NCBI GenBank assembly: GCA_963734065.1
Contig: CAVTFN010000003.1
Location: 248,001-312,000 of the forward strand
Origin: DATBLE01 sp963734065
GTDB taxonomy: Bacteria > Actinomycetota > Thermoleophilia > Gaiellales > Gaiellaceae
Length of the DNA: 64,000 nt
Reading direction: 5' to 3'
The notes under the pieces are model-generated. The model saw nothing but the letters and a program-made list of their open reading frames with translations, ran no database searches and was not told the origin of the DNA. Positions 23,944 to 33,003 of this stretch are shown here, one piece after another; position 1 is the stretch's first letter; every line of letters begins with the position of its first letter. The position numbers and the translations under genes were made by a program.

Positions 23944-26262
23944 TCAGGCGATCGACGTGCGGACGTGGGCGACCAGGTCGGCTGCCTTCGGGACGGCCCG
24001 TTCGTCCTCGTCGAGGATCGCCTGGAACGCCTCCTTGCACCAGCGGTTCTTGTCGGCCTCGTCCGCGTCGGCGAGCAGGAGGCCGATCAGGCGCTCGGCG
24101 CCGTCGAGCCGCCCCCAGAGGTAGTCCTGCTCCCGCCCCCGGCGGCTGAGGAAGGCGCCGAAGTGATGGCTCTCCGCGCCGACCAGCTTCTTCGTCTGGC
24201 CGGGGAGCTTCGGGACCGGGATCCGATGCGTGTCCCGCGGGCTCATCCGGACGATGTCGACGAAGTCGTTCTCGCCGACATCGCTCAACGCCTGGACCGG
24301 GTACAGGAGCACGTCCCAGAACGGGAACCCGAGGTACCGGACGAGCAGGTCCGACCGGATCTGCCCTTCCCAGCCCTGCGTCAGCTGGAGCAGCTCGGAG
24401 TAGAGGCCGGCGGTGAAGCCGGCCAGGCGTGCCTTCAGGAACTCGGCGAGGGCGCGCTCGAGCCCGTCGAGGTGCTTGACGTACTCCTGGACGTACGCGG
24501 CGATGTCGAAGCCGCGGGTCTCCAGGAAGGTGCGCATCGCGTCGACCGGGAAGCACGTGCCGAAGTCGGCGCGCAGCGGCTCGCCAAAACCGGTTCCGGC
24601 CATCGCGTCGCGCAGCGTGCCGATCGCCGTCCACAGACGGCCCTTGACCGCGTCGATCTCCGCGCGCGGGGGGTACCCGGCCTGCCCGGCCGTTCGATAG
24701 AGGTGGCTGACGCCGTCCTTGACGAAGCGCAGCCGGCGGGTCGCGTAGCCGAGGTCGAAGTCGACCAGGAACTCGAGCTGCCGCGACGAGGGCTCGACGA
24801 GTGGCTCGAACAGCTTCTGCCGCTCGGCCCACGAGCGCAGCGCGCTCCGGGTGAGGAGGGCGTGGTTGGAGTCGGAGGGCAGGTCGCAGACCGCGCAGGC
24901 CGTCTGGGCGTAGCGGTCGATGACGCCGCTGATCTTCAGGCGGACGTAGGTCGCGTAGCTGAAGCCGGCGCTCTTCCGCGCCTCCTCGTCCAGCCGCTTC
25001 TTGATCGCCGCCAGCTCCGGGCTGGCCGGATCGGTCGGGATCTGGTCGAACGGCCCGACGATCTCCTTGACCCGCGCCGCGATGGTGTCCCAGCTCGTCT
25101 CGACGATGTCGGCGATCCTCCGGACGCGCTGGTTCAGGGCGGCGATGTCGACCAGGTCGTCGAGGATCGGCTCCGAGCGCGGGAGGCCGGTGAGCCCGCC
25201 GATCGCGGCGGCGATCGTCCCCGGGGCCGACTGCTCCGCGGCCTTGGCCAGTCCGCCCGGGTCCGGCTCGAGGTAGAGCAGCCGCCGGTCGACCTCGACG
25301 TCGGCGGGCCGCTGCCGGATCGCCTGGATCGCAGGCCCGAACGGCTTGTTGTCGAGGACGCCGCCGTCGACGAACCACGTCCACCCGGGCGGGAACTTCG
25401 CGAGCTGGTAGTTGCGGAAGAAGCGCTGCTCGAGCTCGGTCAGGTCGACCGGGCGGTCGCCGAGCCAGGTCGTCAGCTGCTCGAAGCTCACGGGCGGGAA
25501 CACGCCGGGGATGCAGGACGTCGACCGGGCGGCGAAGGTGAGTGCGCCGTTCGAGTCGGCGCCGAAGTCGTCGCGTCCGTCCTCGCCGCCGTAGCGGAAG
25601 CCGAGCACGTGGCGATGCCGCAGGTCGTGGATCGGGTTCGGGTCGGCGTACGGCACCTGCCGCTCGTAGCCGTAGAAGTCGGTGACCGTGACGAAGAGCT
25701 CGAGCAAGTGCCGGTCGGGCATCAGCGTCCGGGCCGCCTGCCCGTCGCCGCGCTCCATGCCGTGGAAGGCGTCGTAGATCCACTGCGCCATCAGATCGCC
25801 CCGGAACGGCGCGTGCCTGAACGCTCTCATCGCCACCCACCCGATCTTCAGCTTCCGGGGCAGGAAGTGGGGCGCCGCGAGCAGCCCGTCGATGTCTCCG
25901 CGCTCGAACCAGAGGTCGCGGAAGCCGTCGAGCGAGAGGTCGTGGGCAAGCGCCTTTGCCAGGCAGACGCCGTTGATCCCGCCGGCGGACGTTCCCGCGA
26001 CCACGTCGACGACCACCCGCGTGCGCACACCCTCGGCGTCGCGGGCGGCCAGCTCCGCGAGGAGGCGGCGGTAGACGCCCTCGCTGACGCTGGACGCGTC
26101 GGCGCCGTCGGGCGCGTCGAGCAGCGAGGACGCCCGGACGAGGCGGTGCAGCTCCTTCGTCATGCCGTGCATGTAGATCGCCAGCGACGAGCCGCCGTAG
26201 CAGACCAGCGCGAGGCGAAGCTCCTTGACGGAGCCATCGCCTGTCGGCTCCGTGACGGCCAT
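23944..26262 (-). CDS. Patatin-related phospholipase (TIGR03607-like)
   Basis: A 772-residue protein. The patatin hydrolase domain fills the N-terminal 400 residues: the oxyanion segment is replaced by CYGGSSLAIYMHG, the nucleophile elbow is GTSAGGING, and the second dyad residue is in VDGGVLDNKPF. The long C-terminal part (DUF3376-like) contains LEFLVDFDLGYATRRLRF and FWDVLLYPVQALSDVG. The family hydrolyses acyl esters of membrane lipids. No signal peptide is present, so it acts from the cytoplasmic side. ATG at 26262 is chosen over the longer frame to 26376, which would run into a repeat. Confidence 0.85.
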   Translation of the reverse strand: MAVTEPTGDGSVKELRLALVCYGGSSLAIYMHGMTKELHRLVRASSLLDAPDGADASSVSEGVYRRLLAELAARDAEGVRTRVVVDVVAGTSAGGINGVCLAKALAHDLSLDGFRDLWFERGDIDGLLAAPHFLPRKLKIGWVAMRAFRHAPFRGDLMAQWIYDAFHGMERGDGQAARTLMPDRHLLELFVTVTDFYGYERQVPYADPNPIHDLRHRHVLGFRYGGEDGRDDFGADSNGALTFAARSTSCIPGVFPPVSFEQLTTWLGDRPVDLTELEQRFFRNYQLAKFPPGWTWFVDGGVLDNKPFGPAIQAIRQRPADVEVDRRLLYLEPDPGGLAKAAEQSAPGTIAAAIGGLTGLPRSEPILDDLVDIAALNQRVRRIADIVETSWDTIAARVKEIVGPFDQIPTDPASPELAAIKKRLDEEARKSAGFSYATYVRLKISGVIDRYAQTACAVCDLPSDSNHALLTRSALRSWAERQKLFEPLVEPSSRQLEFLVDFDLGYATRRLRFVKDGVSHLYRTAGQAGYPPRAEIDAVKGRLWTAIGTLRDAMAGTGFGEPLRADFGTCFPVDAMRTFLETRGFDIAAYVQEYVKHLDGLERALAEFLKARLAGFTAGLYSELLQLTQGWEGQIRSDLLVRYLGFPFWDVLLYPVQALSDVGENDFVDIVRMSPRDTHRIPVPKLPGQTKKLVGAESHHFGAFLSRRGREQDYLWGRLDGAERLIGLLLADADEADKNRWCKEAFQAILDEDERAVPKAADLVAHVRTSIA

Positions 26263-26376
26263 TTCCGTTTCCGGCTGTGCCAACGCCGCGCCTTTCCCTC
26301 GAGGACGACCAGCCGCAGCGCGGGCAATCTGGCAGACCGCCTTCCGGGCGTCAAGTCGGTGGGCGGACGGTCTCAA

Positions 26377-26458
26377 AGGGACTGTCCCCGGGGGGACAGT
26401 CCCTACAGAGCCGTTCCGAGCTCAGCTGTCGGGGTCAGACCCCTCGGGGTCAGACCCT
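26377..26458. repeat. Dispersed two-palindrome intergenic repeat, copy 2
   Basis: GGGACTGTCCCC faces GGGGACAGTCCC as a perfect hairpin. Spacer ACAGAGCCGTTCCGAGCTCA follows, and then two GGGTCAGACCC units. It begins about 115 bases before the patatin start and ends 2 bases beyond the VOC stop (minus strand), so it forms the 3' end of the VOC transcript. Confidence 0.85.
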
Positions 26459-26459
26459 G

Positions 26460-26861
26460 CTAGGACGTCGGCTGGACGATGATCAGCGAGTTCTTGTCGG
26501 GATCGCGCAGCCAGAACATCGGCGGCACCGGATCGCCGTAGCGGCTGATCTCCGCGTCGACGTCGACACCTGCGGCCTCGAGGGCGGCATGGTCGGCATC
26601 GATGTCGGCGGTGTCGAGGATGATCCCCGTCTCGACTCCGCCTGCTTCCTTCCCTTCCGGCGGGGGCGCGAGGGCGATCGTCGTCTTGCTGTCGCCGATC
26701 GCGACCTCGACCCAGCGCATGCCGGGCCCCATCGGGATGTCGACGACCTTCTCGAAACCGAGCGTGCCGACGTAGAAGTCGAGCGCGCGGTCGGTGTCCG
26801 AGACGGTCACGCAGACGCGGCCCACCGCCTTGATGCCCAGCTTGGTCTCCACCTTCGCCAT
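26460..26861 (-). CDS. VOC (glyoxalase/bleomycin-resistance) family protein
   Basis: A 133-residue protein with ATG behind GAGGAGG. Two beta-alpha-beta-beta-beta units: VGRVCVTVSDTDRALDFYVG to TTIALAPPP, then GIILDTADIDADHAALEAAG to MFWLRDPDKNSLIIVQ. The final Asp/Asn/Ser pattern is usual for the family, and the metal site is not complete enough to claim glyoxalase I. Substrate is unknown. Repeat copy 2 follows directly after the stop. Confidence 0.88.
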   Translation of the reverse strand: MAKVETKLGIKAVGRVCVTVSDTDRALDFYVGTLGFEKVVDIPMGPGMRWVEVAIGDSKTTIALAPPPEGKEAGGVETGIILDTADIDADHAALEAAGVDVDAEISRYGDPVPPMFWLRDPDKNSLIIVQPTS

Positions 26862-26928
26862 CTTCGGCCTCCTCTTCGTTCGGGTCACCAGCTTGGACCG
26901 CACCGGCGCGCGAAACTCATCGGTGGTC

Positions 26929-27759
26929 TCAGGTGTCCCTGCGGACCAGCAACAGCGCGGCGATCGTGACCGCCAGAACGGTGTAGCCGGTGAAGAGCAG
27001 GAACCCGGGCCAGGGGTGGAGATCGTGGGCACCGGTGGTCAGGGAGAACATGTCGCGTCCGGCCGCATCGGGCAAGAACGGCGAGATCGCATTGTTCCAG
27101 CGGGCCGGCAGGATGTTCATCAGCGGCGGGATCACGAAGAACAGCGCGGCAAACGCCGCGATTCCTGCCGCCGTGTTCCGCACGATTGCGCCGATCGCCA
27201 GCGCGAAGATGCCGAGCAGGACGAGGTAGCCGGCGCCGCCGACGACCGATCGCGCAACCCCCGGATGCGAGAACGAGATCTGGAGGATGTCGTGCTTCGA
27301 CAGGATCGCCTGGCTGACGAAGAACGCGATCACGACCGCCGGCAGCATCAGCGCGAACGTGACCGCCGCGAACACCCCGATCTTGCCCCACAGCACGGGC
27401 AGACGCCTGGGCACTGCGGTGAACGACGCGCGGATCATGCCGGTCGAGTACTCGCCGGTGATCACGAGCACTCCGAGGACCGCGATCGCGAGCTGCGCAA
27501 CATTCACGCCCGCGAGGGCGATGTCGAGCGGATGGCGGTCGGCGCGATCGTGCGGGCTCATCGATCCCCAGTGCGACGAGGTCACGGCCGCGAACAGCGC
27601 CGGTAGCCCGATTGCGAGCACCGTCGCGATCAGCAGCGACCAGCGCGTAGACCGCAGCGAATGGAGTTTCGTCCACTCCGAGAGCACGACCCGGGCCTGG
27701 GTGACCCGCCCCCTCTGTTCCACCCGCGGAAGGTCGACTGCGGCGACCGTGCTGCTCAT
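26929..27759 (-). CDS. ABC-2 type transporter permease
   Basis: A 276-residue membrane protein with six hydrophobic segments, from LLIATVLAIGLPALFAAV to FTGYTVLAVTIAALLLV, and the ABC-2 hallmark VITGEYSTGMIRASFTAVPRR after helix 2. Its ATG overlaps the stop of the ATPase gene (ATGA). The pair forms an exporter of the drug/antibiotic or daunorubicin-like type; the substrate is unknown. Confidence 0.9.
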   Translation of the reverse strand: MSSTVAAVDLPRVEQRGRVTQARVVLSEWTKLHSLRSTRWSLLIATVLAIGLPALFAAVTSSHWGSMSPHDRADRHPLDIALAGVNVAQLAIAVLGVLVITGEYSTGMIRASFTAVPRRLPVLWGKIGVFAAVTFALMLPAVVIAFFVSQAILSKHDILQISFSHPGVARSVVGGAGYLVLLGIFALAIGAIVRNTAAGIAAFAALFFVIPPLMNILPARWNNAISPFLPDAAGRDMFSLTTGAHDLHPWPGFLLFTGYTVLAVTIAALLLVRRDT

Positions 27760-28697
27760 GCCGCCTCCGCCTCGTCGGGCACGGGGTTCGGATGCGTGGC
27801 TGCCCGGAATTCCACGTCGTCGCTCGTCAGCGTCATGAACGCCTCCTCGAGCGTCGCCTGCTGCGGCGTCAGCTCGTGGAGGACGATCCCGTGAGCGGCC
27901 GCTGCCTCGCCGACCTGTTCCGCCGCCAGTCCCGAGATCTCGATCAGGTCGGGCCCGTTCCTCGCGGTCGTTGCGCCGGCTCCGGCGACGATCTCGACCA
28001 GCCGCGTCGCCTCGGGCGATCGCACGCGCACGACCTTGCTCGAAGCGCGGCGGACGAAGTCGTCGACGCTCGTATCTGCGATCAGCCGGCCGCGTCCGAT
28101 CACGATCAAGTGATCTGCGGTCAGCGCCATCTCGCTCATGAGGTGCGAGGACACGAACACGGCACGTCCCTCGGCGGCGAGGCCTTTGAGGAGGTTGCGC
28201 ATCCAGTGGATCCCCTCGGGGTCGAGCCCGTTCGCAGGCTCGTCGAGGAGGAGGGTCGAAGGATCGCCGAGCAGTGCGGTCGCGATCCCGAGGCGTTGAC
28301 CCATTCCGAGCGAGAACTTCCCCGCGCGTCCGCGCGCGACGTCCGCGAGGCCGACGAAGTCGATGAGCTCCTCGACCCGTCGCTTCGGGATGCCGTGTGT
28401 CCGCGCCAGGGCGAGCAGGTGGTGGTACGCGGGCCGCCCCGTGTGCACCGACCGGGCCTCGAGGAGTGCGCCGACCTCGTGCAGCGGCGCACGGTGTTCG
28501 CGGTAGTGACGTCCGTTCACGGTGACGTCGCCCGCGGTGGGTCTGTCGAGGCCGAGAATCAGCCGCATCGTCGTCGACTTCCCGGAGCCGTTGGGGCCGA
28601 GGAAGCCGGTGACGATGCCGGGCCGGACAGTGAAGGTGAGCTCGTCGACCGCGCGCTTCGCACCGTAGTCCTTCCTCAGACCGCGGGCCTCGATCAC
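27756..28697 (-). CDS. ABC transporter ATP-binding protein
   Basis: A 313-residue ATPase. Walker A is GPNGSGKS, the Q loop is near VGALLEARSV, the signature is the variant FSLGMGQRLGI in place of LSGGQ, Walker B is STLLLDEPANGLD, and the switch His is in VFVSSHLMSE. A 95-residue C-terminal extension is typical of DrrA-like exporters. It is translationally coupled to the permease. Confidence 0.92.
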   Translation of the reverse strand: MIEARGLRKDYGAKRAVDELTFTVRPGIVTGFLGPNGSGKSTTMRLILGLDRPTAGDVTVNGRHYREHRAPLHEVGALLEARSVHTGRPAYHHLLALARTHGIPKRRVEELIDFVGLADVARGRAGKFSLGMGQRLGIATALLGDPSTLLLDEPANGLDPEGIHWMRNLLKGLAAEGRAVFVSSHLMSEMALTADHLIVIGRGRLIADTSVDDFVRRASSKVVRVRSPEATRLVEIVAGAGATTARNGPDLIEISGLAAEQVGEAAAAHGIVLHELTPQQATLEEAFMTLTSDDVEFRAATHPNPVPDEAEAA

Positions 28698-28861
28698 GGT
28701 CGAACGCTAGCCGTCGGTCAAGCCGCTCGGGCAGATGCAGGACACGCTTAACCGAAACGAAATGCTGCACCGACGGTTTGTGAATCTTCCGTAACGAAGC
28801 CCAACCTTCGGCTGGTCCAGGCGTCCGAGCGAGAGGAAGCACGCAACCCGGAGGTTCTCCC

Positions 28862-29041
28862 ATCTCGAGCGACGAGATCATCAGAGTCGAGAAGCACCAG
28901 ATCGAGCAGTTCGTGGCGCTCGGCCTGGGCCGCTACGAGGCGATCAGGGCGGTCGAGGCGGGCATCGACTGCCTCGCGGTCAAGTCGCTCGTCGCCGAGC
29001 AGGGTTGCCCGCTGGGCGTCGCGCTCGAGATCGCCCGCTGA
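28862..29041 (+). CDS. Small conserved protein with an apparent AUC start
   Basis: Fifty-nine residues: SSDEIIRVEKHQIEQFVALG, then GRYEAIRAVEAGIDCLAVK and SLVAEQGCPLGVALEIAR. It looks like two to three helices with two Cys. There is no ATG, GTG or TTG between the in-frame stop at 28793 and the conserved-looking start. Instead ATC at 28862 stands seven bases after a perfect GGAGG. Either ATC is used or an ATG was altered. The function is unknown. Confidence 0.5.
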   Translation: MSSDEIIRVEKHQIEQFVALGLGRYEAIRAVEAGIDCLAVKSLVAEQGCPLGVALEIAR

Positions 29042-29056
29042 CTCCGAGGCAGCGGG

Positions 29057-29689
29057 TCATCCAGCGCCGCGGCGGCGGCGCAACCGCATGACGGGGAGGA
29101 GTGCGGCGGCCACGACGAGCACCGCGGCGACGATCAGGCCGAGCCTGAGTCGGTCGTCGCTGGTCCGCTTCGACGGCGAGACGCCCCGCGGCGCCCGCAG
29201 CGTGATGCCGCGTGCGGCGGCGAGGCGCTCGACCGCGGTGATCGCCGTGGCCGCGAGCCCGTTCGCGCCGGGCGCGACCTTCAGGCCCGCGAGGGCCCGT
29301 TGCTGGCGGTCCGACGAGTGGCCGAGCTGGTAGGTGCCGAGCCCCGCCGGCATCACGATCAGGAGCCGGCCCCTGTAGGCGAACGAGACCTCGGCTGCGA
29401 GGAACTTCGCGTACTGCTGCGGCTTCGCCCACAGCGCGGTGACGGACCCGAGGTCGGTGGGCGACGCGATCAGGGCGACCCGGATCGGATATCCCTCCCG
29501 GGCTGCGTCCGAGGCGAGCGCGGCCAGCTGCTGGGAGCGCACCGCCGAGATGCTGGCGTCGTAGGGCAGGAAGACCTTCTGGGTGAGCAGGTAGTCGCTG
29601 GCCGGATCGCCGTCCGCCCAGGCCGTGCCCGCTGCGACGAGCGCGAGCACCGCCGCGAGCGCGACGAAGCCGGGCCTAGCCGAGGACAC
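29057..29689 (-). CDS. Exported TPM-like membrane protein
   Basis: A 210-residue protein: signal peptide to about residue 25 (ALAAVLALVAAGTAWA), a soluble alpha/beta domain (residues 30-165, with IRVALIASPTDLGSV, SFAYRGRLLIVMP and GLAATAITAVERLA), then a membrane helix RLGLIVAAVLVVAAALLPVM and a basic tail. The domain resembles TPM_phosphatase proteins, anchored outside the cell. It is the last gene of the copper-type operon and its GTG lies within the preceding 38-residue gene. Confidence 0.65.
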   Translation of the reverse strand: MSSARPGFVALAAVLALVAAGTAWADGDPASDYLLTQKVFLPYDASISAVRSQQLAALASDAAREGYPIRVALIASPTDLGSVTALWAKPQQYAKFLAAEVSFAYRGRLLIVMPAGLGTYQLGHSSDRQQRALAGLKVAPGANGLAATAITAVERLAAARGITLRAPRGVSPSKRTSDDRLRLGLIVAAVLVVAAALLPVMRLRRRRGAG

Positions 29690-29792
29690 TCTGGGCGAAG
29701 AGGACGACGACGAGGATCGCGGCCGCGCCCAGCGCGAGCGCGACCAGCGCGGCGAAGAGCTTGAACCGGACGTCGAGCAGCAGCCTGTTCAT
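29676..29792 (-). CDS. Very small membrane protein, 38 residues
   Basis: MNRLLLDVRFKLFAALVALA and a following hydrophobic stretch ending LFAQSVLG form one membrane helix. The ATG overlaps the stop of the CopC-CopD gene (ATGA) and its end overlaps the next gene by 14 bases, so it is embedded in the operon. It is probably a partner subunit for the flanking membrane proteins. No family name is known. Confidence 0.55.
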   Translation of the reverse strand: MNRLLLDVRFKLFAALVALALGAAAILVVVLFAQSVLG

Positions 29793-31521
29793 CCGTTCGC
29801 CTTGTCGACGAGCAGGACGTCGAACGGCTGCTTCCCCGGCGGCTGGACGTCGAAGGAGAGCGCCCAGTGTCCGACCATGACCAGTGCCGGGGCGGAATGC
29901 GCGTAGACGCCCGGCGAGGTCTCCGCCAGGTGGTAGGCCTGCTGACCCATCTCCATGTCGAGCATGGTGAAGGCGGCGGTCACGTCGGCCCCCGGCACCG
30001 GCCGGCCGTTCCTGGTCAGCCGGACCGAGAACGCGTTCGGCACTGCCGCCCGGTTCGGGGCGACGCGGAGCTCGAGCCGGTAGCCGTTCTTCGAGACCAT
30101 CGCTGCCACCGGGCCGGGGCCGACGTGCCCGCTGGCCTTGCCGACGGACGCGAGCGCCTTGGACGGCGGCGGGAGGCTCGAGAGCACCGCCGCCGCGAAG
30201 ATCGCTGCCGCGACGAGCAGCACCTCGCCGCCCACCAGCCGGCGGAGGAGGCGGGCGGCCGGCTCGCCGGCGTCGGCGTTGCCCCGAGCGGCCACCAGCC
30301 GCGGCTTGGTGCGGAGGAGGTTGACGGACGCGAGCAGCATCGCCGTCAGCAGCAGCCCGATCTTGACAAGCAGGGCCTCTCCGTACGAGGTCTGCCAGAG
30401 CGAGCCCAGCGTCGGCAGGTGGAACAACGCGGCTGCAACCCCCGAGCCGATCAGGGTCAGCACCGAGACGAAGGCGACGTTCGAGAAGCGCGGGACGCAG
30501 ACGACCAGCCCGGCCACCCGGCGCGCCGACGGCAGCGCCGCCCAGAGCACGAGCAGCCCGGCAAGCCCGCCGATCCAGATCGACCCGGCGAGCAGGTGGA
30601 GCCAGTCGAAGAGCAGCGACCAGCCGCGCGGGGACGTCTGGGCGGCGTGCCCGGCCAGTCCGGGAAGGACGAGGATCGCGGCGGCTGCCGCGAGCGCACC
30701 GGACAGCGACAGGAGCCCGGCGATCGAGCGCCGGGGCCGGTCGGGCCGGTCGAGCCAGAACGCAATCGCCGGCGGCGGCGGTAAACAGCGCGAAGCAGAG
30801 CTCGAGGTCGAGGAGCCCACGGCCGAACGACGACACCCGCATCAGCGGGACGAGCGTGCCGACGGCGAACGCGGAGCGGAGGGCGAACTTGGCGGTGGCG
30901 ATGTCGACGTAGACCGGCGTGGCGACGAGCGCGACGGCGGCGGCGACGAAGAACGCGATCGACACGCTCCGCAGGCGGGTCCCGTCCACGCGCGAGACCA
31001 GCGGCCGGGCGATCAGCATCCGCAGCGCGAACAGCCCGATCGAGGCCATCACGGAGAGGAAGACGAACCAGCGGGCGATCAGGAGCGGCGGCGTCGCCGC
31101 GGTCTCCGAGATCGAGGGGATCACGAACTGCGGCGCCGGGCCGGGGTTCGGGCCGACCGCGAACGTGAACGCGCCCCGGACCGGGTGGCCGTCCACCGAG
31201 ATCACCCGCCAGTAGACGAGGTACCACCCCTCCGCCAGCTTCCTCAGCGGAACGACGAGCGTGTCGGCGTTGCTCGACGAGCGGCGCGGCGGGCCGGCCG
31301 TCTCCTGGACACCGCCGGCGTCGGTGACCGACACGATCGCGAAGCGCGGCTCGACCGCCTCGCTGTAGGTGAGCGAGACCTGCCTGGGCGGGCTGTTCAC
31401 GACTCCGCTCGCCGAGGGCACCGTCCGCAGGAGCGCGGCGTGCGCCCACGCCGACGGCCGGCCAGGCGAGCAGCGCCGCAAGCAGAACGAGAATCGTGAC
31501 AACCCGCCTGCGCAAGGTCAT
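29789..31521 (-). pseudogene. CopC-CopD fusion (YcnJ-like) copper protein gene with two +1 frameshifts
   Basis: The parts of one protein are spread over three frames. A signal peptide (TLRRRVVTILVLLAALLAWP) starts at 31521. A CopC domain (WAHAALLRTVPSASGVVNSP to VDGHPVRGAFTFAV) and the first CopD helices follow in the next frame from about 31450. The rest of CopD (WLHLLAGSIWIGGLAGLL and on) is in a third frame from about 30775. The protein ends with a YtkA-like domain (GADVTAAFTMLDMEMGQQAY). Removing one base at each junction restores about 576 residues. CopC binds copper outside the cell and CopD carries it through the membrane. It is either a decaying gene or two indel errors. Confidence 0.75.
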
Positions 31522-32118
31522 GCGAGGGAGCGGCCTCCCTTCCGGGAGAGGAGGCCGACGACCGCCACGACGAGTGCGACGCCGCCGAGGATCAGCGCGA
31601 CGATCGCGAGCGTCGAGCTTCCACCGCCGCCGAGCGAGCTCTTCGCCTCGATCGTCGGCGAGGGCGAGTCCGAGCTCTCAGGGCCGGACCAGTCGACCAC
31701 CGAGCCGTCGGAGTAGGTCTGCCGGACCGCGAAGGTGTACGTCTTGCTGGAGGACGGGACTGGCGAGGAACTGGAACAGCGAGTCTTCCTCGGTCGGCAC
31801 GCTGCCGCCGGTCCAGGTCACCTTCTGGATCACCGCATCCTCGCCGGAGCCGGTCTGGTGGACCTCGCGTTTCCAGCCGGAGGCAGGCACGAACGAGTCG
31901 ATTCCGAATCCCTGCGGGACGGTCAGCTCGACCTTCGTCGTGGTCAGGTTCTCCTTCTCGGTCGGGACCGCGAGCGAGAAGAGCTGCAGCTGCTTCGACT
32001 TCGACCACGACGGGCTGATCCGGGCATGGGCCCAGGCGGAGCCGACTCCGACCAGCAGTGCGGTCACCGCGACGAGCAGGCCGGCGAGGCACCGGCGGCC
32101 CGGGTTGATTCCGTTCAT
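31518..32118 (-). pseudogene. YcnI-like DUF1775 copper-associated protein gene with a +1 frameshift
   Basis: Signal peptide (LAGLLVAVTALLVGVGSAWA) followed by AHARISPSW, where the N-terminal His of the mature protein would bind copper as in YcnI. DUF1775 segments are VPQGFGIDSFVPASGWKRE and KVTWTGGSVPTEEDSLFQF. Near 31768 the frame shifts by one base: after FLASP the family continues as SSSKTYTFAVRQTYSDGS, then a linker and the membrane helix LAIVALILGGVALVVAVVGL. One extra C in a CCC run would explain it. The stop overlaps the CopC-CopD start. Confidence 0.75.
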
Positions 32119-32145
32119 CGGGCTCTCCTTTCCTTGCGGGTCACC

Positions 32146-33003
32146 TCAGCGCACCCGCAACGTGAACGGTGCGGTCAGGACGCGGCCGTTCACCTGGGTC
32201 TGCAGGAAGAGGCGCCACGTCCCTGCCACCGGGACGAGGACGCCGACATGGAGCTTCCCCGGCGTCGACGACGTCCCGGCGACGCTGGCGCCGCCGAGCA
32301 GGCTCGTGCAGCCGCTGGCGCCCGGGGCGCAGACGTGCGTGTGGAAGTAGTCCAGCGAGCCCTGCCGGAAGAAGATCGCGTGCGCGAGAGCCCCGTACCA
32401 GGGCGTGAACCGCGCCGGCTTGCCGTTCGGGCCGGTGACCGTGACGGTCAGGAAGTTCGCCTGGATCGCCCGTAGCGCCGGGTGACCGTGCATCGTCACG
32501 CGGTAGCCGTCGACGACGACCGTGGGGCGGAACGGCGGCAGCGGCTGCCGGTGCGCGGTGCCGGCGACGCGGATCGTCCGGAACAGCTGGAAGTTGCGCA
32601 GCGGCCCGCTGAGCTGCGGGTAGACATCCACGACCATCCGGTAGGTGCCCGGAGCCGGGAAGACGATCCGTTCCTGGATCCTCCCGCTCGGCTCGATCGG
32701 CGGATGGCGGTGGTCGATCGTCGAGAGGTCGTCGCGGACGATGATCACGTGCACGCCCGTGTGTGGGCCGGCGCCGCGGCGGAAATGGACGAGCGGCCGG
32801 CCGTCCGGCTGCCGGATCGTGAACGCGAGCGTGGTCGGCATGCCGGGCCTGACCCGGCCGGCCGGCTCGAAGCCGGTGAGCTCGAATGTGCGGGCCGGCT
32901 GGATCGTCGGCGCCGCCGGCTGCGACGAGCCGGAACCGCCGCAGGCGCTCAGGCTCGCGACCGCAAGGGCCGCGAGCAGGATCGTCGGACTGGATGCCTT
33001 CAT
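32146..33003 (-). CDS. Secreted lipoprotein of the copper-type operon
   Basis: A 285-residue protein with a lipoprotein signal peptide (LLAALAVASLSAC, lipid on Cys21). Two beta-sandwich-like parts follow: an FELTGFEPAGRVRPGMPTTL strand block with the His-rich HHH-like region GPHTGVHVIIVRDD and DHRHPP, and a second block MHGHPALRAIQANFLTVTV to HTHVCAPGASGC. The repeated His/Met clusters suggest metal binding outside the cell. No named domain is certain. ATGA overlap with the upstream gene shows coupling. Confidence 0.7.
   Translation of the reverse strand: MKASSPTILLAALAVASLSACGGSGSSQPAAPTIQPARTFELTGFEPAGRVRPGMPTTLAFTIRQPDGRPLVHFRRGAGPHTGVHVIIVRDDLSTIDHRHPPIEPSGRIQERIVFPAPGTYRMVVDVYPQLSGPLRNFQLFRTIRVAGTAHRQPLPPFRPTVVVDGYRVTMHGHPALRAIQANFLTVTVTGPNGKPARFTPWYGALAHAIFFRQGSLDYFHTHVCAPGASGCTSLLGGASVAGTSSTPGKLHVGVLVPVAGTWRLFLQTQVNGRVLTAPFTLRVR

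Noticed and set aside
23818..26463. 881-codon open frame on the plus strand opposite the patatin gene
   Set aside because: It is Arg/Glu/Val-rich shadow sequence of a GC-rich gene; the minus frame has the GTSAGG lipase motif and DGG site.
30457..31521. 354-codon minus frame as a complete protein
   Set aside because: Only its first 25 codons, a signal peptide, are protein-like; the rest is the shadow of the CopC-CopD frame after a frameshift.
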